Part shown: piece after piece, positions 16,997 through 26,145 of the stretch | Numbering within the stretch: position 1 is the first letter of the stretch | How the letters are laid out: every line of letters starts with the position of its first letter | Source of the DNA: Lutibaculum baratangense AMV1 | GTDB lineage: Bacteria; Pseudomonadota; Alphaproteobacteria; Rhizobiales; Tepidamorphaceae | Reading direction: 5' to 3' | Assembly: GCF_000496075.1 (NCBI RefSeq) | Contig: NZ_AWXZ01000005.1 | Coordinates: forward strand, 1 to 53,030 | Length of the DNA stretch: 53,030 nt | Translations under genes and position numbers: made by a program | Notes under the pieces: model-generated | Database searches by the model: none | Seen by the model: only the letters and a program-made list of their open reading frames with translations | Told to the model about the DNA's origin: nothing

Positions 16997-18055
16997 TCAT
17001 CGGGTGAGATGGCGCACGAGCACCCGGGCCATCGTGTCGATCGCACCCTTGTGGATCACCTCGAATCCGTGGGTGTTCTGCGTGGGGATGCAGATCACCG
17101 CAGTCTGGGGCTTCAGGCCGGAGGCTTCGCTGGCGCTCGCGTCGGAGGCGAAGAACTCGAGCAGCGCCAGCTGCGGCCTGATCCCCTCCATCGCCATCGT
17201 CTCCCTGATCTCGTCGATGAGATCGGGGCTGTAGAGGCCCTTCTGGTCGCCGAAGGAGATGATTGGCTGTTCCGTCAGCCAGGTCTGGTACTCCTGCGCG
17301 ACCGGCCCCACCTCGATCGCGATCATCTGGTTCCCCGGCAGCGAGTGGGCGGCGAACTGGGCGCCCGAGTTCGTCACCTCCTCCTTGACGGAGCAGACAT
17401 AGTAGACGTCACGGTTGAGCTCGCTCCGGCGCTCGCGCAGGCGCCTCATCGCGATGATCCCGGAGAGCAGGAGCGCCCGGTCGTCCATGAAGTGGGCGCC
17501 CAGGCACTTGCCCACCTCCACCAGATGCCGCTCCACGCGCGACAGCACGACCCGCGTGCCGGGATGAACCCCCGCAGCCCCGAGCTCCTCGGGTGTGAGC
17601 CCGGTGAGAACGAAGACGTCTCCCCAATCGACGCCGTGATCGCGGATATGCTGCATCTCGGCACTCTTCCCGGTCCGGTGCAGGGACCCGAGCGACAGCG
17701 CGCCGGTCAGGTGCTGCTTGTCGGCCAGGATGTCGACGGCGCACTGCCCGAAGCTCATCGGGCGGACCCCGCCGAGATTGGTGACCTTCAGCGTGCCGTC
17801 TTCCTCGATGCGCTTCACGATCATCGCGATCTCGTCCATGTGGGCGACGATCGAGAGTGGGTCGCGCTTGGGGCTCGTGGCCTTGACGAGGCCGATCAGG
17901 TTGCCCGCCGCGTCGTCCCACGTCTCGTCGCAGATCGGCTCGAGCGCTCTGTGGCAGACCTCGCGCACCTCCCGCTCGTCTCCTGACGGTCCCCGGGCTT
18001 GCAGAAGCTCCTCGAGAAGGCGCACGTCGTTCTCGGTCAGTCCCTCGATCTGCAT
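16997..18055 (-). CDS. M42-family metallo-aminopeptidase-like protein
   Basis: A 352-residue protein from the chosen start. The binuclear metal-site residues of family M42 can be followed: His72 and Asp74 in VAHMDEIAMIV, the bridging Asp191/192 in HFMDDRA, the Glu225-Glu226 pair in SVKEEVTNSG, Glu248 in AIEVGP and His329 in QNTHGFEV. M42 enzymes are cytoplasmic glutamyl/leucyl aminopeptidases that form dodecamers; some were misnamed endoglucanases. The ATG at 18055 follows GGAGCCGGGG and begins the family-like sequence. An earlier ATG at 18148 would add 31 residues of low-complexity sequence. Confidence 0.87.
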   Translation of the reverse strand: MQIEGLTENDVRLLEELLQARGPSGDEREVREVCHRALEPICDETWDDAAGNLIGLVKATSPKRDPLSIVAHMDEIAMIVKRIEEDGTLKVTNLGGVRPMSFGQCAVDILADKQHLTGALSLGSLHRTGKSAEMQHIRDHGVDWGDVFVLTGLTPEELGAAGVHPGTRVVLSRVERHLVEVGKCLGAHFMDDRALLLSGIIAMRRLRERRSELNRDVYYVCSVKEEVTNSGAQFAAHSLPGNQMIAIEVGPVAQEYQTWLTEQPIISFGDQKGLYSPDLIDEIRETMAMEGIRPQLALLEFFASDASASEASGLKPQTAVICIPTQNTHGFEVIHKGAIDTMARVLVRHLTR

Positions 18056-18344
18056 CCCCGGCTCCAGCTTGGTTCGGCCGCCTGTCGTGGTGGCACCCTT
18101 CGCCAACGCGGGGACCGCTCGTCGGTTCTGCGCAGGTGGCGGCAGCACATATTCGATTTCCGTCAGTATTCGAGAGGGAATAAAGGTCGTTGTTGTCGTC
18201 CGGAAGAATTCGCGCTATCGATGACTTGAGGTGCGGTTCGGGCGGGCTGGGGTGAAGCGTCTGGTCGCCGTCTTTCTCTTCGAAAGGCGGTCCCCGGGAG
18301 GTGCGACATCTCCGCAGTCGCCGGTCGCGGAGCCGTGCCTTCGT

Positions 18345-19136
18345 ATGCGTAGGATCGCAACCGCCCTCGGGCTGCCGGCATTCGCCGCAGCCGTCGCCGT
18401 CTCGCTCGCGACTCCCGCCACGGCCGGCGCCTGGACGCTGCCGCAGGGCGAGGGGCAGGCGATCATCACCACCACCGCGACCACCGCCGTGCGGCAGGGC
18501 ATCGGCCTGCCGGACATCTCGAAATCCGAGCTCGAACTGCTCGTCGAATACGGGATGACGGACGATTGGACGCTTCTCGTGAAGTCGCAGATCCAGTCGC
18601 TCGAGCTCGGGCCGCCGGTCTCGCGGGAGCGGCGCGGCTTCGGACACACCGAGATCGGCGTGCGCCGCGCGCTCTGGCGAAGCGACAGGTCGATCCTGTC
18701 GATCGAGGCGCGGGCCCGCCCGCTCGGCACCCGCGACGAGAACAACCTCTTCTCCTCGGAGGATCTCGATCCCGAGGTCGAGCTGCGCCTTCTGGGCGGC
18801 CGCAGCTTCACCTTCGTGAAGCGCGACGCCTTCGTCGACCTGCAGCTCGGCTACCGCGCGCACTTCGGCGGCGCACCGGGTGAGGCCGTGACCGACGTCA
18901 CGTTGGGCTGGAGAGCCCGTCCGCGTCTCGTCGTCATGCTGCAGTCGTTCAACACCTTCACCGACACGAGCGCCGCGCGGCCCTACGACGATGCGCGGCG
19001 GCACAAGCTGCAGATCTCCGGCGTGTGGGAGGTGTGGCGTGGCTGGTCGCTTCAGCTCGGGGCCGTCTCGACGGTGGCGGGCGAACGCCGCGCCCAGGAG
19101 ATCGGCGCGATCGCGGCCGTCTGGCGCCGCTTCTAG
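18345..19136 (+). CDS. Putative outer-membrane beta-barrel protein, function unknown
   Basis: A 263-residue protein with a signal peptide (residues 1-27, cleavage after ATA). The mature part alternates hydrophobic and polar residues in strand-like stretches (KSELELLVEYGMTDDWTLLV, LSIEARARPLGT, FVDLQLGYRAHF). It ends in phenylalanine (AVWRRF), the usual last residue of outer-membrane barrels recognised by BamA. No enzymatic motif is visible. The chosen ATG gives an ordinary signal peptide; the frame is open further upstream without one. It precedes the osmoprotectant transporter genes by 173 bases and is probably transcribed separately. Confidence 0.65.
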   Translation: MRRIATALGLPAFAAAVAVSLATPATAGAWTLPQGEGQAIITTTATTAVRQGIGLPDISKSELELLVEYGMTDDWTLLVKSQIQSLELGPPVSRERRGFGHTEIGVRRALWRSDRSILSIEARARPLGTRDENNLFSSEDLDPEVELRLLGGRSFTFVKRDAFVDLQLGYRAHFGGAPGEAVTDVTLGWRARPRLVVMLQSFNTFTDTSAARPYDDARRHKLQISGVWEVWRGWSLQLGAVSTVAGERRAQEIGAIAAVWRRF

Positions 19137-19309
19137 GACCGGCAGGGGCGCCCCCGCCTTCGCGTCCGGTCCGAACGTCTATAAGGTGCGCGAGGGAGCG
19201 GGAGCGGTGGCTGGACCGAACGATGCAGCCTCCTAGATTCACCGCCTCGAACGAAGAGGTGACGTCGAGGGGCGGCCGATTGCCGGGCTCGACAACGGGG
19301 AGAACGAGA

Positions 19310-20224
19310 ATGCGCAGGATCATCACCGCCGCGGCACTGGGCCTTGCCCTGTCTGCCGGAAGCGTATCGGGGGCGGTCGCCCAGGTCGTGGTCGCCTCCA
19401 AGATCGACACGGAGGGCAACCTGCTCGGCAACATGATCAAGCTCGTGCTGCAGGATGCGGGCATCGAGGTCAGCGACCGCGTCGGGCTGGGCGCCACGCC
19501 GATCGTGCGCCAGGCGATCACCTCGGGCGAGATCGACCTCTATCCCGAATACACAGGGAACGCGGCCTTCTTCTTCAACAAGGCCGAGTCCGACGTCTGG
19601 CGGGACTTCGACAAGGGCTACGAGGAGGCGAAGCGCCTCGACATGGAAGCCAACGACATCGTCTGGCTCACGCCCTCGCCGGCGAACAACACCTGGGCCA
19701 TCGCGGTCCGCCAGGATCTCGCCACGGGCGAAGGCCTGGGGACGATGTCCCATCTCGGCGCGTACATCGCCGGCGGCGGCGACATCAAGCTGGCGGCGTC
19801 CTCGGAGTTCGTGAACTCCCCCGCAGCGCTGCCCGCCTTCCAGGAAGCCTACGGGTTCGACATGTCCTCCGACCAGCTCCTGATCCTCTCCGGCGGCGAC
19901 ACCGCCGCCACCATCCGCGCCGCCGCCGAGCAGACCGACGGCGCGAACGCCGCCATGGTCTACGGCACCGACGGCGCGATCGCGGAAGTCGGCCTCAAGG
20001 TCATGGAAGACGACAAGTCGGTGCAGCCCGTCTATGCACCCACGCCGATCATCCGCAAGGAGGTCCTAGACCAGCACCCGGAGATCGAGGGCCTGCTCGC
20101 CCCCGTCTTCGAGAGCCTCGACCTCGAGACTCTGCAGTCGCTCAATGCCCGCATCCAGCTCGGCGGCGAGAGCGCGCAGGCCGTCGCCCAGGACTATCTC
20201 GCCTCGAACGGGTTCCTGAACTGA
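19310..20224 (+). CDS. Osmoprotectant ABC transporter substrate-binding protein (OsmF/YehZ type)
   Basis: A 304-residue protein with a signal peptide of about 24 residues (ending SGAVAQ). The mature protein begins with VVVASKIDTEGNLLGNMIKL, and the pattern GEIDLYPEYTGNAAFFF is the family block of OpuAC/ProX-like binding proteins for glycine betaine, choline and related compounds. GGGGAGA precedes the ATG. It is followed by permease, ATPase and permease genes in the OsmF-YehY-YehX-YehW order, which makes this a complete importer. OsmF-type systems bind betaine with lower affinity than ProU, so the true ligand may differ. Confidence 0.9.
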   Translation: MRRIITAAALGLALSAGSVSGAVAQVVVASKIDTEGNLLGNMIKLVLQDAGIEVSDRVGLGATPIVRQAITSGEIDLYPEYTGNAAFFFNKAESDVWRDFDKGYEEAKRLDMEANDIVWLTPSPANNTWAIAVRQDLATGEGLGTMSHLGAYIAGGGDIKLAASSEFVNSPAALPAFQEAYGFDMSSDQLLILSGGDTAATIRAAAEQTDGANAAMVYGTDGAIAEVGLKVMEDDKSVQPVYAPTPIIRKEVLDQHPEIEGLLAPVFESLDLETLQSLNARIQLGGESAQAVAQDYLASNGFLN

Positions 20225-20234
20225 CCGAAGACCG

Positions 20235-21419
20235 TTGGGCATTTCCGTTCCACTGCAGCGGCGCGCCGGGAGCGGCGCGCCCTTTTCGCATGCGGCCCTC
20301 GTCTACGCGGTTCCGTGCGTGCTCGCGCTCCTTGCGCTGCCCTTCCTCAGCTTCCGGCCGAACCGCATCGTCTCCGGAGAGGGCGTGCAGGTCTGGGACG
20401 TCGCGGAGGGCTGGGGGCTCGTCGGCACCGCCGCCCTGTTCGTCCTAGCCGGCGCGACCGTCCTTGCCGGCCGGCAGGCCGCACGGGCGCTGCTCGGCTT
20501 CCTCGGTGTCGCCCTGGCCATGGCGGTCGCCGGCGCCGGAGCGAAAGACCTGATGGCCGACGCACCGCAATTCGCCAGGGTCTCGCTCGGCGGTGGCTTC
20601 TGGCTATCCTGTGCGTTCTTCGCGCTCGCGGCGGCAGACGCGCTGATGCGGCTCGATCTGCGCCCGCTCGTCCGGCTCGCAGTCGCGGGGTTCGTGGCGG
20701 CGGCGCTCGCCGCGGCGCTCGCCAGCGGCTGGTTCGACAGCCTCTCGCTCATGCAGGAATACCGGGCCAACGCAGACACGTTCGCGGCCGCGTTTCGCGG
20801 GCACCTGATCCTCGTGGGCGGCAGCCTCCTTCCCGCGCTCGCCATCGGCTTGCCGCTCGGCTGGCTGTGCCACGTCTCGTCCCGCGCCCGGGCCGTCGCC
20901 GTGCCGATCCTGAACATCCTCCAGACGACGCCGTCGATCGCGATGTTCGGCCTCCTCATGATCCCGCTGGCCGCGCTCGTCGCCGCCATTCCGGAGCTGA
21001 GGCGGTTCGGGATCGCGGGGATCGGCGTGACCCCTGCGCTGATCGCCCTGACGCTCTACTCGCTCCTGCCCGTCGTGGCGAACACGATGGCGGGCTTCCG
21101 GGCCGTTCCGGTCGAGACGCGCGAGGCCGGCCGCGCCATGGGGATGACGCGCTGGACGCTGCTGCGTCAGGTCGAGCTGCCGCTTGCGGCGCCCGTCATC
21201 CTCACGGGCGTGCGGATCGTCGTCGTGCAGAATATCGGGCTCGCCGCTGTGGCGGCGCTCATCGGCGGCGGCGGTTTCGGGACGCTCGTCTTCCGCGGCA
21301 TGGGGCAGACCGCCATGGACCTCGTGCTTCTCGGCACGCTCCCCATCATCGCGATGGCGATCGTCGCGACGATCCTCTTCGACGCCGCGATCGACACGAT
21401 GCAGCGGAGGCGCCCGTGA
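20235..21419 (+). CDS. Osmoprotectant ABC transporter permease (YehY-like)
   Basis: A 394-residue membrane protein. The N-terminal ~180 residues form several hydrophobic segments as in YehY. The C-terminal half carries the binding-protein-dependent permease domain with the EAA loop (AGRAMGMTRWTLLRQVELPL). The start is uncertain: the frame opens with TTG 10 bases after the upstream stop and has no strong ribosome-binding sequence. The stop overlaps the GTG of the ATPase gene (GTGA). It pairs with the shorter permease two genes downstream. Confidence 0.87.
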   Translation: MGISVPLQRRAGSGAPFSHAALVYAVPCVLALLALPFLSFRPNRIVSGEGVQVWDVAEGWGLVGTAALFVLAGATVLAGRQAARALLGFLGVALAMAVAGAGAKDLMADAPQFARVSLGGGFWLSCAFFALAAADALMRLDLRPLVRLAVAGFVAAALAAALASGWFDSLSLMQEYRANADTFAAAFRGHLILVGGSLLPALAIGLPLGWLCHVSSRARAVAVPILNILQTTPSIAMFGLLMIPLAALVAAIPELRRFGIAGIGVTPALIALTLYSLLPVVANTMAGFRAVPVETREAGRAMGMTRWTLLRQVELPLAAPVILTGVRIVVVQNIGLAAVAALIGGGGFGTLVFRGMGQTAMDLVLLGTLPIIAMAIVATILFDAAIDTMQRRRP

Positions 21420-22399
21420 TCGAGGTGCGAGAGCTCACGAAGCGCTTCGGAGACCGTATCGCCGTGGACGGCATCAGCTTCGAGGTCAGGGACGGCTGCG
21501 TCCTCGCGCTCGTCGGCACGTCCGGCTGCGGCAAGTCGACGACATTGCGCATGATCAACCGGCTCGTCGACCCGAGCTCCGGCGAGGTCATGATCGACGG
21601 CCGCAACGCGCTCGACATGCCTCTCGAGCAGCTTCGTCTCGGCATCGGCTACGTCATCCAGGGGATCGGGCTGTTCCCGCACTGGACCGTCGCCCGGAAC
21701 GTTGCGACCGTGCCGCGGCTCATGGGCTGGGAGCGGGAGAGGATCGAGGCTCGCGTGAGCGAGCTTCTGGAGCTCTTCCAGCTCGACCCGGGCGAGTTCG
21801 CCGGCAAGTACCCTTCGGAGCTCTCGGGCGGCCAGCAGCAGCGCGTCGGCGTCGCCCGCGCCATCGCGGCGGAGCCTGCCGTCCTGCTGATGGACGAGCC
21901 GTTCGGCGCGCTCGATCCGATCACCCGGCAGCGGCTGCAGGCCGAGTTCGCGGCGATCCAGCGGCGGCGGCGCATGACCGTGATCCTCGTGACCCACGAC
22001 ATGGACGAGGCGTTCAAGCTCGCCGACACCATCGCCGTCATGGACGAGGGCAGGATCCTGCAGATCGCGAGCCCGGAAGAGCTTCTGCGCGAGCCGCGCC
22101 AGGGCTTCGTGCGCACCCTTGTCGGGCTCGACGACCGGGCCCTGCGGATCCTGTCGCTCCACACCGTCGACGAGATCCGCCGCGAGCCGACCGGGCGCTG
22201 GGAGGTGCGGGGCGAGACCTTGATCGACCGCGAGAGCGGTCGGGCCGTGAACGGTCTCGGCGCCGGCGACACGCTGCGCGAGGCGGCCTCCCGGATCATC
22301 TGGGAGGCCGTGGAGACGCTGCCTGTTTTGGAGGCAGGATCGGTCGTCGGAGAGGTCCGCGCGGACGACGTCTGGGCCGCCGGCGGCCGCCGGGCATGA
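21416..22399 (+). CDS. Osmoprotectant ABC transporter ATP-binding protein (YehX/OpuBA-like)
   Basis: A 327-residue ABC ATPase. Walker A is GTSGCGKST (residues 34-42), the signature is LSGGQQQRVGVARA, Walker B is AVLLMDEPFGALD, and the switch histidine is in VTHDMDEA. The sequence QGIGLFPHWTVARNV at the Q-loop is typical of the ProV/OpuA group. The C-terminal ~80 residues form an incomplete CBS-like regulatory tail. It begins with GTG overlapping the previous stop (GTGA) and ends in an ATGA overlap with the next permease, so the genes are translationally coupled. Confidence 0.92.
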   Translation: MIEVRELTKRFGDRIAVDGISFEVRDGCVLALVGTSGCGKSTTLRMINRLVDPSSGEVMIDGRNALDMPLEQLRLGIGYVIQGIGLFPHWTVARNVATVPRLMGWERERIEARVSELLELFQLDPGEFAGKYPSELSGGQQQRVGVARAIAAEPAVLLMDEPFGALDPITRQRLQAEFAAIQRRRRMTVILVTHDMDEAFKLADTIAVMDEGRILQIASPEELLREPRQGFVRTLVGLDDRALRILSLHTVDEIRREPTGRWEVRGETLIDRESGRAVNGLGAGDTLREAASRIIWEAVETLPVLEAGSVVGEVRADDVWAAGGRRA

Positions 22400-23121
22400 G
22401 GCGGGGGCGTCTCATCGGCCTCGCCGTGGCGCTCGCGCTCTTCCTGGCGCTCGCCCTCCAGCCGGGCCTGTTCACGCCGCTCCTGTCGCTCCTCGTGGAA
22501 CCCGGCACGCCGCTCGTCTACACCAGGCAGTCGCTGATCGCGCTGGCGGTCTGGCATATCGCCGTCGTGGCGAGCGCGGAGGCCGTCGCGGTGATCGTCG
22601 CGGTGGCACTCGGTATTCTCGTGACACGGGAAAAAGGCGCCGAGTTCATGACGCTCGCGCGCATGACCTCCAATCTCGGCCAGACTTTCCCGCCCATCGC
22701 GGTGCTGGCGATGACGGTGCCCCTCGTCGGTTTCGGCTTCCAGCCGACCTTCATCGCGCTGGCCGCCTATGGCCTCCTGCCGGTCTTCGAGAACACGGTG
22801 GCGGGCCTGCGCGGCGTGCCGGCGACGACGCTCGAGGCGGCGCGGGGCATGGGCATGTCGAAGCGGGCCATTCTCATGCAGGTCGAGCTGCCGCTCGCCG
22901 CTCCCGTCATCCTCGCGGGCATCCGGATCTCGACGATCATCAATATCGGGACTGCGACGATCGGCAGCACCGTCGGTGCGAAGGGCCTCGGCGAGGTGAT
23001 CATCGCCGGCCTGCAGGCCGGCAACGCAGCCTATGTGCTTCAGGGAGCTATGCTTGTCGCGCTGATGGCGGTCTGCTTCGATCTCGCCTTCCGATCCCTC
23101 GAGCGCCGCGCCTTCGCCTGA
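22396..23121 (+). CDS. Osmoprotectant ABC transporter permease (YehW-like)
   Basis: A 241-residue permease with a single binding-protein-dependent transport domain. The EAA loop reads ARGMGMSKRAILMQVELPLA and is nearly the same as in the larger permease, indicating paralogy. The ATG overlaps the ATPase stop (ATGA). Size and position match YehW. It is the last gene of the transporter operon; 285 bases follow before otsA with no clear terminator. Confidence 0.92.
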   Translation: MRRGRLIGLAVALALFLALALQPGLFTPLLSLLVEPGTPLVYTRQSLIALAVWHIAVVASAEAVAVIVAVALGILVTREKGAEFMTLARMTSNLGQTFPPIAVLAMTVPLVGFGFQPTFIALAAYGLLPVFENTVAGLRGVPATTLEAARGMGMSKRAILMQVELPLAAPVILAGIRISTIINIGTATIGSTVGAKGLGEVIIAGLQAGNAAYVLQGAMLVALMAVCFDLAFRSLERRAFA

Positions 23122-23406
23122 GCCCGGCCCGTCGGCACGCCCTGCCTATTGTTTGCCGTTTCGCTGCGCGCGTTGTTTCGACAGAATGGGACGGGCCGGG
23201 ACCTCGAAGGCAGGCGAAGGAGACTTCCCGATGCTTGGAAAGCATGGCGCAACGACTGCACACGCTGCTTTCTGTCAGCTTTCCGACCAAGCATTTCGGG
23301 AACCCTGCTCACCCGCCGCCTGTTTAGCATCCGTGACGGTCCCGTCGCACCTTGATGGCATGCTCTCAGCCTGCCCAAGAACGTGGCGATAAGAATAGGT
23401 GGGGAA

Positions 23407-24834
23407 ATGCGGCTTGTAGTTGTGTCGAATCGTGTGGCGCTACCCCAGAAGGGCGCTCAGCCCGGCGGGATGGCGGTGGCTCTGAACGACACGCTGAAGG
23501 CCGACGGTGGCATCTGGTTCGGCTGGGGAGGGGACTTCGCCGCAAGCGACCAGGCGAGTTCGGTTCAGGTCCAGAAGGCGGAGGGCGTCACCTACATCAC
23601 GGTGTCCCTGACGAAGGAGCTCTTCAACCAGTACTACGCCGGCTATTCGAACTCGGTCCTCTGGCCCCTCTGCCATTCCCGCACTGACCTCGTCGACTAT
23701 GGCTCCCGCGACCTCGCGGGCTACCGGCAGACGAACAAGCTCTTCGCGCAGTGCCTGAACCCCTTCCTGCAGGAAGACGACCTGATCTGGATCCACGACT
23801 ATCATCTCATCCCGCTCGCGGCGGAGCTGAGGTCGTGGGGGATCCAGAACCGCATCGGCTTCTTCCTCCACATTCCCGTGCCGCCGCCCCAGCTGATGCA
23901 GACGCTGCCGGATCACGAGGTCATCGCCCGGACCCTCGCGGCGTACGACCTGATCGGCCTGCAGACCGAGCGGGACTGCCGCAACCTCATCGAGTATTTC
24001 CAGATGCAGTTCGGCGCGGTCGAGCTGTCGGCCACGCGCATCTCCGTCTTCGGCAAGACGCTCGCCATCCAGGCCTTCCCGATCGGGATCGACGTCGAGG
24101 CTTTCCAGAAGGCGACGGAGACGACGCCGCCGGACCACTCGGTGGAGCGCTTCCGCAAGCTCGCCAGCCGTCACGGCATGCTGATCGGCGTCGACCGACT
24201 GGATTACTCGAAGGGCTTGCCCCAGAAGTTCCGCGCCTTCGAGCGGTTCCTCTCCGATCCCGCGAACCTCGCGGGGCGCGCCGTGCTGACGCAGATCGCG
24301 CCGCTCTCGCGCGCCGACATCGACGCCTATGCGAGCCTGCGGGAGGAGCTCGAGCAGATCACGGGCCGCATCCTGGGCTCCTATGGCGACCTCGACTGGA
24401 CGCCGCTCTTCTACCTCAACAGGGGATACAGCCGGGAGTGCCTCGCGCATTTCTTCCGCATGAGCGACGCCGCGCTCGTGACGCCCCTGGCGGACGGCAT
24501 GAACCTCGTCGCGAAGGAGTTCATCGCCGCCCAGGACCCGAAGGATCCGGGCGTGCTCATCCTGTCGCGCTTCGCTGGCGCGGCGGAGCAGATGGACAGC
24601 GCCCTCCTCGTCAACCCCTACGACGAGCGGGAGATCGCGAACGCCATCGGCGAAGCGCTCGTGATGCCGGTGTCGGAGCGGCGGGAGCGCTATTCGGACC
24701 TCATGGAGGTCGTGCGCAACACCGACGTGCGGAAGTGGGCGCGCGAGTATCTGGCCGTGCTGAAGTCCCCCGGTAATCCTCGGATCAGGCTCATCTCGCC
24801 CGGCGACTCCGGTTCGTCCGGCCGCGTGGCCTGA
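23407..24834 (+). CDS. otsA: Trehalose-6-phosphate synthase
   Basis: A 475-residue GT20 enzyme that makes trehalose-6-phosphate from UDP-glucose and glucose-6-phosphate. Family blocks are visible in order: N-terminal VVVSNRVALP, the substrate-binding LIWIHDYHLIPLA and IGFFLHIPVP, the VDRLDYSKG block, and VTPLADGMNLVAKEF near the nucleotide-sugar site. The ATG at 23407 is 7 bases after a GGTGGGG sequence; an upstream GTG at 23383 would add eight residues. No otsB phosphatase lies next to it, so T6P dephosphorylation must be encoded elsewhere. Adjacent to an osmoprotectant importer, it suggests a local osmoadaptation set. Confidence 0.95.
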   Translation: MRLVVVSNRVALPQKGAQPGGMAVALNDTLKADGGIWFGWGGDFAASDQASSVQVQKAEGVTYITVSLTKELFNQYYAGYSNSVLWPLCHSRTDLVDYGSRDLAGYRQTNKLFAQCLNPFLQEDDLIWIHDYHLIPLAAELRSWGIQNRIGFFLHIPVPPPQLMQTLPDHEVIARTLAAYDLIGLQTERDCRNLIEYFQMQFGAVELSATRISVFGKTLAIQAFPIGIDVEAFQKATETTPPDHSVERFRKLASRHGMLIGVDRLDYSKGLPQKFRAFERFLSDPANLAGRAVLTQIAPLSRADIDAYASLREELEQITGRILGSYGDLDWTPLFYLNRGYSRECLAHFFRMSDAALVTPLADGMNLVAKEFIAAQDPKDPGVLILSRFAGAAEQMDSALLVNPYDEREIANAIGEALVMPVSERRERYSDLMEVVRNTDVRKWAREYLAVLKSPGNPRIRLISPGDSGSSGRVA

Positions 24835-24959
24835 GCATCGCCCGCTTGTTGCGCTGCAGCCACGGCTGCTGTCGGCCTTCGCGGCGGACGCGGTATGGTG
24901 ATGCCCGGTTAACCAATCCGGCCTAAATACGCTTCCGGGCACCGAAGGGGGCGTTCAAC

Positions 24960-25556
24960 ATGAATTCTGACCAATCCACGCCGCGCCATCCTGGCCGGCG
25001 CATGTTCCTGGGCGGCGCGCTCGCATTCGCGGCGGCTGCCGCGGCCTGTACGCCGCAGCAGGGCGGCCTGACGAGCTATGCCGGGCTCGACCCGCGCTTC
25101 GCGCGGCGCCAGGTCGACTATGCCGGCAAGGAGAAGCCGGGCACGATCGTCGTCGACACGTCGGAGCGGTATCTCTACTTCGTGGAGCCGGGCGGCAAGG
25201 CGACGCGCTACGGCATCGGCGTCGGCCGCGAAGGCGCCGCCTGGGCCGGCACGGCCTATGTCGGCCGCAAGGAAGAGTGGCCTCGCTGGACGCCGACCGC
25301 GAACATGATCGCGCGCGATTCCCGGCTCCTGCAATATGCCGGCGGCGTGGAGGGCGGCGAGCACAACCCGCTCGGCGCCCGCGCCCTCTACCTCTATCGC
25401 GGCGGACGGGACACGATGTACCGCCTGCACGGCACGAACGCGCCCTGGTCGATCGGCCAGGCCTCGTCCTCGGGCTGCATCCGGCTCCTCAACGAGGACG
25501 TGATGCACCTTTACGAGCGCGTGCCGATGGGCTCGAGGGTCATCGTGCGTCGCTGA
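24960..25556 (+). CDS. L,D-transpeptidase (YkuD family), probable exported lipoprotein
   Basis: A 198-residue protein with a YkuD domain at about residues 60-198. The catalytic block HGTNAPWSIGQASSSGCIRL gives His157, Cys173 and Arg175. These enzymes form 3-3 crosslinks in peptidoglycan or attach proteins to it. The N-terminus has a twin-arginine-like segment (GRRMFLGG, residues 12-19), an alanine-rich hydrophobic core, and a cysteine at position 30 in a lipobox-like context (AAAC), so it may be a Tat-exported lipoprotein. The ATG follows GAAGGGGGCG. The gene stands alone and converges on a DUF3775 gene. Confidence 0.9.
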   Translation: MNSDQSTPRHPGRRMFLGGALAFAAAAAACTPQQGGLTSYAGLDPRFARRQVDYAGKEKPGTIVVDTSERYLYFVEPGGKATRYGIGVGREGAAWAGTAYVGRKEEWPRWTPTANMIARDSRLLQYAGGVEGGEHNPLGARALYLYRGGRDTMYRLHGTNAPWSIGQASSSGCIRLLNEDVMHLYERVPMGSRVIVRR

Positions 25557-25565
25557 CGCCGGTCG

Positions 25566-25589
25566 GGCGGCGGAGCCGGCTCCGCCGCC
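25566..25589. terminator. perfect palindrome between convergent genes
   Basis: Two 12-base arms (GGCGGCGGAGCC and GGCTCCGCCGCC) abut, giving a perfect 24-base palindrome between the ends of the L,D-transpeptidase and DUF3775 genes. As RNA it forms a strong hairpin from either strand. No U-tract is seen. Confidence 0.5.
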
Positions 25590-25630
25590 AACTCACCTGG
25601 GGCCGCCACGGCCGCGGCCGGAAACGCGGC

Positions 25631-26035
25631 CTATAGCCGGTCGGCCTCGACGTCGGCGCACGAGAAGCCGAGCATGTCGAGCCCCTGCTCGATATAGTCC
25701 GCCAGAAGCGGCATCTCCAGGAGGTAGCGGCCCGTGTGGTTGCTGTGGGCCTCGCTCGCCTGGCGCACGAGATCCTGCCAGTCCTCGCGGGTGTAGTCGC
25801 CGCGTCCGAGCCACGCGATCGCCACGAGCTCGACCTGCGCGTCGATGTTCAGCCCGTCGATGAAGCCGACGAGCTCGTCTTCCACCGGGTCGCTCGGCGC
25901 GTCCTCGAGGGTCGAGATCATGTTGTCGTCGATGGGGTTCGAGCCGTCCTCGGTTTCGGAGTCGACGTCCTTCGCGTCGAACTCCCGCGCCTTCACAACA
26001 ACGTAACATGCCTGTTCGAGAGATAAGGAGATCAT
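25631..26035 (-). CDS. DUF3775 domain protein
   Basis: A 134-residue acidic protein matching the DUF3775 family known mainly from alphaproteobacteria. Signatures are CYVVVKAREFDAKDVD near the start, DELVGFIDGLNIDAQVELVA in the middle and HSNHTGRYLLEMPLLADYIE near the end. There is no signal peptide or membrane segment, so it is cytoplasmic. The function of the family is unknown. It is divergent from the PhoR-like kinase gene. Confidence 0.85.
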   Translation of the reverse strand: MISLSLEQACYVVVKAREFDAKDVDSETEDGSNPIDDNMISTLEDAPSDPVEDELVGFIDGLNIDAQVELVAIAWLGRGDYTREDWQDLVRQASEAHSNHTGRYLLEMPLLADYIEQGLDMLGFSCADVEADRL

Positions 26036-26145
26036 CGTGGGCTATTGCGTCCTGTCTTGATTCGCCTTCGTCGTGGGCAGAGATATGGGCGAGCAGCCGG
26101 TGCCGCCAAGGGCAAGCTTGGCCGCCGGTCCAGCAGGAGTCGATC

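Noticed and set aside
21647-22557. Minus-strand Ser/Arg-rich open frame opposite the osmoprotectant ATPase gene
   Set aside because: It is an antisense shadow of a gene with intact Walker A, signature and Walker B motifs.
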